From: an uncultured Bacilli bacterium
Lineage (GTDB): Bacteria > Bacillota_I > Bacilli_A > RFN20 > CAG-826
Length of the DNA: 17,823 nucleotides
Reading direction: 5' to 3'
Assembly: GCA_944358755.1 (NCBI GenBank)
Contig: CALVRY010000011.1
Span: 1-17,823, forward strand
Part shown: positions 1 through 6,209 of the stretch, piece by piece
Layout of the letters: every line of letters begins with the position of its first letter
Position numbering within the stretch: the stretch's first letter is position 1
Position numbers and translations under genes: made by a program
The notes under the pieces: generated by a model
The model's input: only the letters and a program-made list of their open reading frames with translations
Told to the model about the DNA's origin: nothing
The model's database searches: none

Positions 1-182
1 TTTATGTATTATCGGTAATAAAATTATCAATTTGTAGCTATTTTTATTAAAATCTGCGCGAACGGTAATAATTATATCATATTTTTCAATAGAAAAAAGT
101 TAAGTCTATTCGAATAATTTAGGAATAATAATCAAATAAAACTTAACTTTTGCAAGGTTTTTAAATTAAATTAAAGGGTATT
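1..182. other. Intergenic region with inverted repeat, left edge of window
   Basis: No coding region is supported here. It holds an 11-bp perfect inverted repeat (annotated separately), a TTTTGCAAGGTTTTT motif at 148-162, and two copies of CGGTAATAA at 13-21 and 63-71, 50 bp apart. The minus strand has a TATAAT-like box around 74-80 that could serve a gene lying off the left edge, but I see no convincing -35. Confidence 0.5.
91..151 (-). terminator. Long-loop terminator-like inverted repeat after lipoprotein gene
   Basis: AAAAGTTAAGT (95-105) and ACTTAACTTTT (141-151) are perfect complements separated by 35 nt. Read on the minus strand, the second arm ends in a run of Ts, as expected of an intrinsic terminator lying 32 nt after the stop of the lipoprotein gene. 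The stem is AT-rich and the loop long, so termination efficiency is uncertain. Confidence 0.4.
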
Positions 183-2873
183 TTATTTTAAATAAATTCC
201 AGTAGTAGGTTTATCACCTTCTAACTCAATTAAAACAGCTGGATTTTTTGTGTCACGTGATTGATACCAGAATTTAGCTGATTCAAACCATGTTGCTAAT
301 ACATCACCTTCGCTTGGTTCGATTGTACTTGGGTAATAGAAATGATCTCTATTAACAACAAATTCTTCTCCGGTAACCCAATGCCAACTTCCATTTTCAT
401 AATATCCACCAACTAAAGAGCCAGCAATATTATTAATTTCATGATTTTGTTCGTCTAATAAATCTTGAGCAATTTGAAGTTCTTCATCAGTAGTAATGGT
501 AATTAAATGCCCACCATAAGTTTTGCACATTTCTTGTGCTTCCCTGAAAGACATACGTTTTTCTTCAGGAATTCCTAAGAAAAATACACCATAAACTCTA
601 TCTTCTGTAACTCTAATCGCTTGGATATCTTCAGGAAGTTGTCTGGCGTATGGTGCCCATTCTCCATCAATTGTTGCATAACCATTGTCCCAAATACTTA
701 AAAGGTGTTCACCGCTTCCATCGTTACTATCGTAAGCATAGTTAGCAACAAGATTATATTTAACACCGGTTGATAAATTATTGAACTTTAAATTAGAAAA
801 ATCAGTAATTGTTTCTTTCAATACATCGTCTTCATATAAATCGATAGATTTTAATTCTGCCAAATCATGTTCATCATTTTCATTTAACTTAAATTCAATT
901 GAACCGTTTTCTGCAACAACATCAGAGAAATAAACGTCTGGTAAATCATATTTTAAAGTACGGAAATCTTCGATTAATTCCTTTGTATGTTCGCCATTTC
1001 CATCTTTCATATCATAAGTAATAATGGCTTGGAGTTGATAATCATGATTACTTAATAATGTATCTAAATTTGTAGTATTTCTGTCGCCAGTTACAACAAC
1101 TTCATCATTATCAAGAATATTAAATTTAATATCTGTTATAACGTTAGGGTGAATTGTGTTTGCGTTAAATTTAAAACTTACCAAGTCATATCCAGGAACA
1201 ATATCAGAAAGAGTAGAGTCTAAATAAGCGTACGCATTTGTATGGAAAAACTCATTAGTAAACATTGTTTGCTCACCTTTTCCATCTTTTAAATCGTAAG
1301 CAACTTCAACTTTAAGTTCATAATAATGGCACGATAATAATGATTCAAAACTTCTAGTATTCTCATCCCCTGTTTTAACAACACCATCATAATCAGATAC
1401 AATGACTTTAACATCTGTTACAACTTTATCAGTATCTTCAATCTTAAAATCAAAATCAACACTTTCATAAGAAGGAGAAATTGTGCCGATAGTTACCGTT
1501 GGCAAATTATTCTTTTGAGTAGTAAAGGTATCGGTCAACTCAATAGTTTTATTTCCTTCACCATTATATAAATCGTAAGTTACTATTGTTTTAAGTCCAT
1601 ATGAATGATTACTTAATAAACCATCAAAAATAGTTTCACCGCTTTCTAAAGAATCAACCAACTCGCTTCCATCATATAATTCATAAGTAATTTCTTTAAT
1701 AGTATTGTCTGAATCAACTGTGTTGGTTTTAAATTCAACGCTATTTTTAGAAGAAGAAATAATTTCTGTCTCAGCACTAGGTTTAGTGACTTGTTTTGTA
1801 GTAAAAGTTAATCTTTCTTCACTATGATAATAATTTTGACCATATTCATAAGTTAAAACAAATTCATAATCACTATCAGAATATAAATTACCAAATTTGA
1901 TTTTAGCAAAATCTTCTGCGCCAGAAATTAAAGCTCCATCTTTATATAAGTCAGCCGTTAAAATGTTGAAATTATCTAAATATGAATTTACTTCGAAAGA
2001 AGCATCTCTTTTATTAGCATTAGCGACAATTTCAACTCCATTTTTTGTTGTAAAGCTACCAGAATAAAGACTTACATTTTCAATTCCATTGCCTTTAAAC
2101 GTTTCAAATTCAGAATATATCTCAACAAAATATTCACTATTTGTTTCTAAATTATCAAGTTGTAGATAAATTTTATCCTCAGTGTAATCTTTTTCAAAAA
2201 TAACTTTGTTATCTTTACTGACTGAGATTGTTGCACCATATTGAAGATAGATATCTTGGTAGTCTTCAACATTAAATGTTGCACTATATTTTTCATATCC
2301 TATTTCTTCATCAGCTATTTCAAAGGTAGGATAATCCATATATTGAACGCCAATCTTAACTGATTTATTTGCTTCGCTCATGTCGACGTCTTTAATCTCT
2401 GTCCCATCAATATATTTGATATTTGACAAGAAGTATTCATGGTATCCAGGTTCTAAAGGTGTTTTAAGTTTTAAAATAAGCAAACTACCAGTTGAACCTT
2501 CTTCAAATTGATAAGATTGATATTTATAGTCATTTAAAGTAAAAGATAAAATTTCAAATTGTTCTGGATTATAAATATGAATGTGTAAATAAAAATCGCT
2601 ATCTGCTTCAGCATAGTAGTCAACTTGATCTGTGCCGACTTCCATATCGCTATAAAATTTTCTAACTGATTTTTTATCGCCTGAAGAAGCATTATCTTTG
2701 ATCTCCATCCCTTGATAAACAGGTATGGTTTCTTCTTCAGGTTGAGTATTGTTATTATTGTTGTTATTATTTTCTCCAGGATTATCTGGTGTTGGATTAT
2801 TAGGATTATTATTTCCGCATGATGCTAATGTAACAAGTGCAAGAATTGATAATACAAACAATGTCTTTTTCAT
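183..2873 (-). CDS. Surface lipoprotein with tandem repeats and a C-terminal C-type-lectin-like domain
   Basis: An 896-aa exported lipoprotein. The signal peptide ends in a lipobox (LASC) with acylation expected at Cys19. A low-complexity Asn/Pro/Glu linker follows to about residue 50, including eight consecutive Asn. The middle of the protein is beta-rich and carries at least four roughly 90-100-residue repeats from about residue 280 to 745. Each repeat shows a variant of LLSNHxYxLxxxxTYDLxDGxGE, for example near residues 415, 510 and 610; this resembles Fn3/Ig-like spacer domains. Residues about 757-896 look like a C-type lectin fold: FREAQEMCKTYGGHLITI, then WHWVTGE, then PAVLIEL near the end. 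Cys783 is the only cysteine there, so the usual disulfides are absent. The start has AGAGG 8 nt upstream. Likely role is extracellular binding (glycan or protein), but the ligand cannot be inferred. It appears monocistronic. Confidence 0.85.
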   Translation of the reverse strand: MKKTLFVLSILALVTLASCGNNNPNNPTPDNPGENNNNNNNNTQPEEETIPVYQGMEIKDNASSGDKKSVRKFYSDMEVGTDQVDYYAEADSDFYLHIHIYNPEQFEILSFTLNDYKYQSYQFEEGSTGSLLILKLKTPLEPGYHEYFLSNIKYIDGTEIKDVDMSEANKSVKIGVQYMDYPTFEIADEEIGYEKYSATFNVEDYQDIYLQYGATISVSKDNKVIFEKDYTEDKIYLQLDNLETNSEYFVEIYSEFETFKGNGIENVSLYSGSFTTKNGVEIVANANKRDASFEVNSYLDNFNILTADLYKDGALISGAEDFAKIKFGNLYSDSDYEFVLTYEYGQNYYHSEERLTFTTKQVTKPSAETEIISSSKNSVEFKTNTVDSDNTIKEITYELYDGSELVDSLESGETIFDGLLSNHSYGLKTIVTYDLYNGEGNKTIELTDTFTTQKNNLPTVTIGTISPSYESVDFDFKIEDTDKVVTDVKVIVSDYDGVVKTGDENTRSFESLLSCHYYELKVEVAYDLKDGKGEQTMFTNEFFHTNAYAYLDSTLSDIVPGYDLVSFKFNANTIHPNVITDIKFNILDNDEVVVTGDRNTTNLDTLLSNHDYQLQAIITYDMKDGNGEHTKELIEDFRTLKYDLPDVYFSDVVAENGSIEFKLNENDEHDLAELKSIDLYEDDVLKETITDFSNLKFNNLSTGVKYNLVANYAYDSNDGSGEHLLSIWDNGYATIDGEWAPYARQLPEDIQAIRVTEDRVYGVFFLGIPEEKRMSFREAQEMCKTYGGHLITITTDEELQIAQDLLDEQNHEINNIAGSLVGGYYENGSWHWVTGEEFVVNRDHFYYPSTIEPSEGDVLATWFESAKFWYQSRDTKNPAVLIELEGDKPTTGIYLK

Positions 2874-3203
2874 AATTGATACCTCTTTACGCGAGAAACA
2901 TTATACAACTTTTAACTGACATATTATAAAGATAATATTATTTTCTAGGTCGAATATTAATGACAAAATTTATTTCTTATTTTATTGGAAATTAAATTAT
3001 TAAAAATTATCTATTTGATTATTTGATTTTTAAAGAATTGGAAACTTACTCAAAAAAGATTTGAAAACATCTTTCATCGTGAGTTTATTATCCAAAAACA
3101 CTGAATTCCTTACAAAATATGCAAGTTTTGCACGGTTTACTACAAAATATTGCTTTTTTTAAAAATTTTAAACGTTTTTCTTAGACAAATAAATACTGCT
3201 CTT
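2874..3203. other. 330-bp intergenic region without a gene
   Basis: This contains the promoter and leader of the large lipoprotein at the left and the end of the acetyltransferase transcript at the right. A TTTTGCACGGTTT motif is at 3126-3138. No ORF with a ribosome binding site and no strong terminator hairpin is visible; the rest is AT-rich sequence. Confidence 0.6.
2900..2905 (-). promoter_or_regulatory. Probable -10 box of the large lipoprotein gene
   Basis: The minus strand reads TGTATAAT just upstream of the lipoprotein gene, with TATAAT at 2900-2905 and a short leader containing AGAGG before the ATG. The -35 is poor (an AT-rich hexamer about 17 bp further up), so this relies on the near-consensus -10. 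Confidence 0.5.
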
Positions 3204-3638
3204 TTATAAAGTTTTCTTGAAAAATAATTCAGTTGGTTGATCAAAAGGTGAGTTTTCTAAAAAGATTGCTCCATTATCGATATAACCAAGTTTGCGATAT
3301 AAAAATTGCGCTTTTTCATCTACTTGAGTTGATAACATTACCATCTTAAAACATTTATTTCTCATTAAATTTTCAAATTCAAGAATCGCTTTTGTGCCTA
3401 TTCCTTTTCCTCTTTCGCTTTCAGAAATTATTAAATGTTGAATAAATGGAATTTTCTCCCAAAGAATTGTGAAAATTAAGATGCCTTTATTTTCGTTATT
3501 TTCTTGAATGATAAATCCAGATTTACCATTAACAAGTGATTCAAAAATTTCTTCTTTCATTCTTGGTAAGAGTTTTACAACAAACTCAAAATCTTTTTTT
3601 GAAAACTCTTTAAACTTAATATCTACTTCTTTTTTCAT
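3204..3638 (-). CDS. GNAT-family N-acetyltransferase
   Basis: A 144-aa single-domain GCN5-related N-acetyltransferase, typical length for the family. The acetyl-CoA pyrophosphate-binding motif A is RGKGIG at residues 76-81 following a beta strand (IQHLIISESE). Motif B is seen as FLYRKLGY at about 112-119. The acceptor substrate cannot be predicted; small GNATs may act on amines, peptides or antibiotics. ATG is preceded by AGAGG, and a sigma-A type promoter is visible upstream. It lies alone on the minus strand, divergent from the membrane-protein gene at 3925. Confidence 0.85.
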   Translation of the reverse strand: MKKEVDIKFKEFSKKDFEFVVKLLPRMKEEIFESLVNGKSGFIIQENNENKGILIFTILWEKIPFIQHLIISESERGKGIGTKAILEFENLMRNKCFKMVMLSTQVDEKAQFLYRKLGYIDNGAIFLENSPFDQPTELFFKKTL

Positions 3639-3676
3639 AAAGGCCTCTACTTTTTTAAATTTTAATAAATTCTTTT

Positions 3677-3706
3677 GTTATAACTAAATTAGCAAATAAT
3701 TCTCAA
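3677..3706 (-). promoter_or_regulatory. Sigma-A type promoter of the GNAT gene
   Basis: On the minus strand TTGAGA (3701-3706) and TATAAC (3677-3682) are separated by 18 bp and lie about 40 bp before the GNAT start codon. Confidence 0.55.
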
Positions 3707-3821
3707 ACATTTTCACTTCAATAATAGCGCTTTATAAATCGTGTGGTTTTGTTTATCACTTCCGTTAAATTGGTACTTTTTCAACTTTAACTTCTTTAGA
3801 TGGTATCAATTTATAAATACG

Positions 3822-3859
3822 AGTCGACAATTTCCTCAGTTCTATGGTTTTTGTCGACT
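3822..3859. repeat. Inverted repeat with GTCGAC cores
   Basis: AGTCGACAA (3822-3830) and TTGTCGACT (3851-3859) are perfect complements separated by 20 nt, in the divergent intergenic region between the GNAT gene and the membrane-protein gene. GTCGAC is itself palindromic and stands out in AT-rich DNA. It could be a regulator site for the plus-strand gene or an RNA hairpin in its leader. Confidence 0.5.
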
Positions 3860-3902
3860 TCATTATAAACAAAAGTTCAACAATATAACATTTAAATCAA
3901 AA

Positions 3903-3918
3903 TTAATGTTATCATTAA
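3903..3918 (+). repeat. Small dyad just upstream of the membrane-protein start codon
   Basis: TTAATG (3903-3908) and CATTAA (3913-3918) form a 6-bp stem with a 4-nt loop. It occupies the place where a ribosome binding site would normally lie before the ATG at 3925; no AGGAG-like sequence is present. Confidence 0.35.
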
Positions 3919-3924
3919 GTCATA

Positions 3925-4565
3925 ATGAAACAGCAAAATAATAAGTTAGCAACAAGCTCAAGTACTTTCGACGGCTCTACTATCGCTAAATTTTTCATCA
4001 AAATAGGAATTACAATTTTAACTATTTTAACTTTTGGTTTAGCTTGTTGGTATTTAGTTTGTGCTTATGAAAAATGGGACAAAAAACACACAGTTTATGA
4101 TGGTAAAAGATTAATCTTTGAAGGCAACGCAATGAGTTTGTTCTTTCGCCATTTACTTTGGATGTTTATAACAATCATAACACTTGGATTATATGCTTTT
4201 GTAATTAGTAAAAAAACTAAACAATTTGTAGCTAAAAAACTCATATTAAAAATAGAAGGAATGATAATAAAAGCGATTGGATTGGTTCAATTGCAACTTT
4301 ATTCTTTATAAAAATCGTAAAAGATTTTCTCTCTATCATTTCTATTGGCTTTTTAAATACTGCTTATGAAATTCGTTCCTATAAATACGATATTGAGCAT
4401 ACTATTATTGATGGAAAAAGATTAAGATTTTATGGTAAGACTAAAGATGTATTTGTGATAAGAATTAAAAGATTATTTTTTGGCATATTAACTTTAGGTA
4501 TATACCTTTTATTTAATCGTTTCAAATTTAAACGATGGTTATGCGAAAATACACATTTTGTTTAG
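3925..4565 (+). pseudogene. Frameshifted DUF898-like membrane protein of two homologous halves
   Basis: The first open frame (3925-4311) runs normally to about residue 105, then loses similarity. Reading on in the -1 frame from the poly-A tract at 4234-4239 (GCTAAAAAACTC) gives continuous, family-like sequence to TAG at 4563-4565; adding one A restores a 213-aa protein. The two halves match each other. Half one has FDGSTIAKFFIKIGITIL, then HTVYDGKRLIFEG, then ITLGLYAF and KKTHI. Half two has WIGSIATLFFIKI, then HTIIDGKRLRFYG, then LTLGIYLL and ENTHFV. Each half carries about two hydrophobic segments. The pattern resembles small DUF898/YjgN-type membrane proteins of unknown function. The first ATG after an in-frame TAA (3916) is 3925, with no clear Shine-Dalgarno. 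It is either a pseudogene, a sequence error in a homopolymer, or a gene rescued by slippage. Confidence 0.7.
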
Positions 4566-4605
4566 ATAAATTCTCTTAATTAATCCATTTGAACAACTAT
4601 AACAT

Positions 4606-4634
4606 ATCGATATTTTTATCGGTTCTGTTTTTTT
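4606..4634 (+). terminator. Probable intrinsic terminator after the frameshifted gene
   Basis: A short stem (CGATA 4608-4612 with TATCG 4617-4621, extendable to 7 bp with a G-U pair) is followed by TTCTG and seven Ts at 4628-4634, about 40 nt after the TAG of the plus-strand gene. Its survival suggests the gene is or was recently transcribed. Confidence 0.5.
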
Positions 4635-4642
4635 CAGCATCA

Positions 4643-4689
4643 CATCAATATTTTGATGGCTAAAATAAAGTTGAACTTTAAATTAGCCA
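4643..4689. repeat. Two overlapping intergenic dyads
   Basis: CATCAA-TATT-TTGATG (4643-4658) is a 6-bp hairpin. Overlapping it by two bases is a larger symmetric dyad: TGGCTAA (4657-4663), AA, TAAAGTT (4666-4672), central G, AACTTTA (4674-4680), AA, TTAGCCA (4683-4689). The arms are perfectly complementary apart from the AA/AA mismatch. Neither is followed by a T run on the plus strand. Function unknown: RNA structure, regulator site or remnant of a small repeat element. Confidence 0.5.
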
Positions 4690-4761
4690 CCAAAAAGTTC
4701 CTTTTATCAACTCTTTAACTCGCTATTCATCACACCAAATTATTTAATGATTTTTGATTCA

Positions 4762-4787
4762 TTGGTTCGAATCCCGTATAAGGTCCT
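4762..4787 (+). other. tRNA 3'-end-like fragment
   Basis: GGTTCGAATCCCGTATAAGG (from 4764) looks like the T loop, 3' T-stem strand and start of the acceptor arm of a tRNA, but the expected 5' two-thirds of a tRNA is missing upstream. The remaining T stem is imperfect and there is no CCA. It shares CGAATCCCGTA in inverted orientation with the neighbouring tRNA-Glu (4838-4848). A degenerate fragment left by recombination or element insertion is the simplest reading. Confidence 0.45.
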
Positions 4788-4793
4788 AAAATT

Positions 4794-4816
4794 AAAAAAA
4801 CACGATATTTATCGTG
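4794..4816 (-). terminator. Intrinsic terminator of tRNA-Glu
   Basis: On the minus strand a stem of CACGAT/ATCGTG (4801-4816, 4-nt loop) is followed by seven Ts (4794-4800), 11 nt beyond the CCA of tRNA-Glu. Confidence 0.75.
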
Positions 4817-4827
4817 CAATTTCCTTG

Positions 4828-4904
4828 TGGTAGCCTGTACGGGATTCGGACCCGTGAATGCTGCCTTGAGAGGGCAGTGAGTTAAGCCACTTCTCCAACA
4901 GGCC
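4828..4904 (-). tRNA. tRNA-Glu (anticodon CUC), with atypical T loop
   Basis: The 77-nt minus-strand sequence folds as a cloverleaf. The acceptor is GGCCTGT/ACAGGCT, with G1-U72 as a wobble pair. The D arm is GAG/CTC with GG in the loop. The anticodon stem is CTGCC/GGCAG around loop CTCTCAA, giving anticodon CTC. The T stem is ACGGG/CCCGT, followed by an A discriminator and encoded CCA. The body resembles bacterial tRNA-Glu. Oddities are the T loop TCCGAAT (C where the near-universal U55 lies) and the G-U first pair. Anticodon CUC reads GAG, a rare codon in such AT-rich genomes, so this would supplement a tRNA-Glu(UUC) elsewhere. It lies downstream of gltX and the TPR gene on the same strand. 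A degenerating copy cannot be excluded. Confidence 0.85.
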
Positions 4905-4909
4905 ATGTG

Positions 4910-4937
4910 CAAGAGATATTATAATCAATATCTCTTG
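4910..4937 (-). promoter_or_regulatory. Hairpin and TATAAT box upstream of tRNA-Glu
   Basis: CAAGAGATATT (4910-4920) and AATATCTCTTG (4927-4937) make a perfect 11-bp stem with a 6-nt loop, 5 nt from the tRNA 5' end. The minus strand also reads TATAAT at 4918-4923, 13 nt before the tRNA, a good place for its -10; a -35 is not obvious. The stem lacks a T run, so it is a poor intrinsic terminator for the TPR gene. It may be a leader-processing structure. Confidence 0.45.
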
Positions 4938-4959
4938 TAATAATCTATACTTTTTTTAA

Positions 4960-6189
4960 TCAAGCCACTTGGACATCTTCAATTCCGCTGCCACGAAGTA
5001 ATTCAAAAATATCCACAAGCGAATCCGCAATTACTTTAAGGGTAAACGTCGGAAAGAAAGTTTTGTTATCAATTTTTGTTAGCATGCCATCTTCTACTAA
5101 CAGATTTAATTTATCTTTTAAAACTTTTTCGTCAAAGTTCCTCATTTCATAAAAATCAATAATTGGTTTTTTGATTATATTATTAACAATTGTTCGATAA
5201 GTAACTTCTTTTGCATAACCTTCTTCGCTTATTGCTTTATCAGCCAAATATAAAATTAAATCTGTAATTTTATTATCTAAAGTATAAATGAGTAAATTTG
5301 GCGTTGTTTCAAATGTCGAAATTATATCTCGCAAATGATTGAGTTTCTCCTCACCAATATATTTGAATAACTTCTCGATTATCATTACGCCTTCTTCTAA
5401 TGAACCTATTGCGTATGGCTCATCTAATAAACTAGCAAATTCACTTGGCTCGAGCGATAATTCTCCACACATTAAAAAACATAAGTATTTATTAATTTCC
5501 ATTAATCTTTGCGTAAATTTGATATAATTTCGATCTTTATCAAAAGAAAAAAGAGCTTTTCCAAATTTTAAAGTATTATCAAAATCATATTTCTTATACA
5601 AAGAATCAAAATAATCTTTTTTATCTAAACTATAAGCAAGCAAAGCTAAATCTTGTCTAACGCCTTGATTATCATTTGGATTTAATTTCAAAATAAAATT
5701 AAATTCTTCAAAAGCTTTTTCTAAATCCCCTTTTACACTCTCTTGATCAGCAATTAAATAAAGTAACCTGAAAAAAGGCCTATTTTCCCAAATTCCATAT
5801 AAATGAATATCTTCAGGAACAGAAAAAGTTTCATCTAAATCGTTTTCTTCCATAAACTCAGGTAAGTACTTATCTTTAAGTTCGTGATATTTTTCGAGTT
5901 TATTAAATGGATACTCATAATCAATCATTTTAAGCATGACATCAATGTCATCAGGATGTTTAGATAAAATTCTTTCACCATAAAGTTTGACTTCTCTTTT
6001 TCGATGAGCTCCTTCAAACTTTTCATAAAGCTTTATTTCTTCTTCGATATCTTTGTCTTTTTTATTAATACGTCGAAGTGTTTCTTCAGAATTTAAAGCT
6101 TCTAAAAATTCATCTTCATTTGTATATTGTTCAGAAAGTTCTTCGACAAGTTTATCTAGTTTTTTCTTTATAGTCTCTCTTTTAATCAT
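4960..6189 (-). CDS. TPR-repeat protein with an ST7-like segment
   Basis: A 409-aa soluble, acidic and helix-rich protein. The N-terminal 60 residues are charged and probably coiled coil. Residues about 135-180 contain RPFFRLLYLIADQE, then GDLEKAFEEFNFILKLNPND and NQGVR. This LNPNDNQGxR signature is characteristic of TPR proteins of the ST7-like group found in many bacteria. The C-terminal part (about 340-390) could be a small winged-helix-like region, but this is weak. No signal peptide or membrane segment. ATG is preceded by GGTGAG, 20 nt after the gltX stop, so co-transcription with gltX is likely. It ends in TGA; read-through would add only a few residues. Function unknown; probably a protein-protein interaction scaffold. 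Confidence 0.75.
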   Translation of the reverse strand: MIKRETIKKKLDKLVEELSEQYTNEDEFLEALNSEETLRRINKKDKDIEEEIKLYEKFEGAHRKREVKLYGERILSKHPDDIDVMLKMIDYEYPFNKLEKYHELKDKYLPEFMEENDLDETFSVPEDIHLYGIWENRPFFRLLYLIADQESVKGDLEKAFEEFNFILKLNPNDNQGVRQDLALLAYSLDKKDYFDSLYKKYDFDNTLKFGKALFSFDKDRNYIKFTQRLMEINKYLCFLMCGELSLEPSEFASLLDEPYAIGSLEEGVMIIEKLFKYIGEEKLNHLRDIISTFETTPNLLIYTLDNKITDLILYLADKAISEEGYAKEVTYRTIVNNIIKKPIIDFYEMRNFDEKVLKDKLNLLVEDGMLTKIDNKTFFPTFTLKVIADSLVDIFELLRGSGIEDVQVA

Positions 6190-6209
6190 TACTCACCACT
6201 TAAATATTT

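Noticed and set aside
13..71. Direct repeat CGGTAATAA at 13-21 and 63-71 as iterons
   Set aside because: Only two short AT-rich copies 50 bp apart, with no replication gene in view; chance is a sufficient explanation.
3741..3941. 66-codon plus-strand open frame upstream of the duplicated membrane protein
   Set aside because: No ribosome binding site, a low-complexity aromatic-rich product, and it spans the GTCGAC inverted repeat and likely promoter region.
4794..4816. Hairpin as a CRISPR-like or riboswitch element
   Set aside because: A single short stem followed by a T run directly behind tRNA-Glu is fully explained as an intrinsic terminator.
4730..4912. 60-codon minus-strand open frame across the tRNA-Glu
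   Set aside because: It runs through the tRNA cloverleaf and its terminator, has no credible ribosome binding site, and its product is simply translated tRNA sequence.
4960..6189. UGA read as tryptophan (mollicute code)
   Set aside because: The gene ending at 4960 uses TGA with only a few extra codons beyond it, and the genes read here use TGG for Trp and remain intact with TGA as stop.
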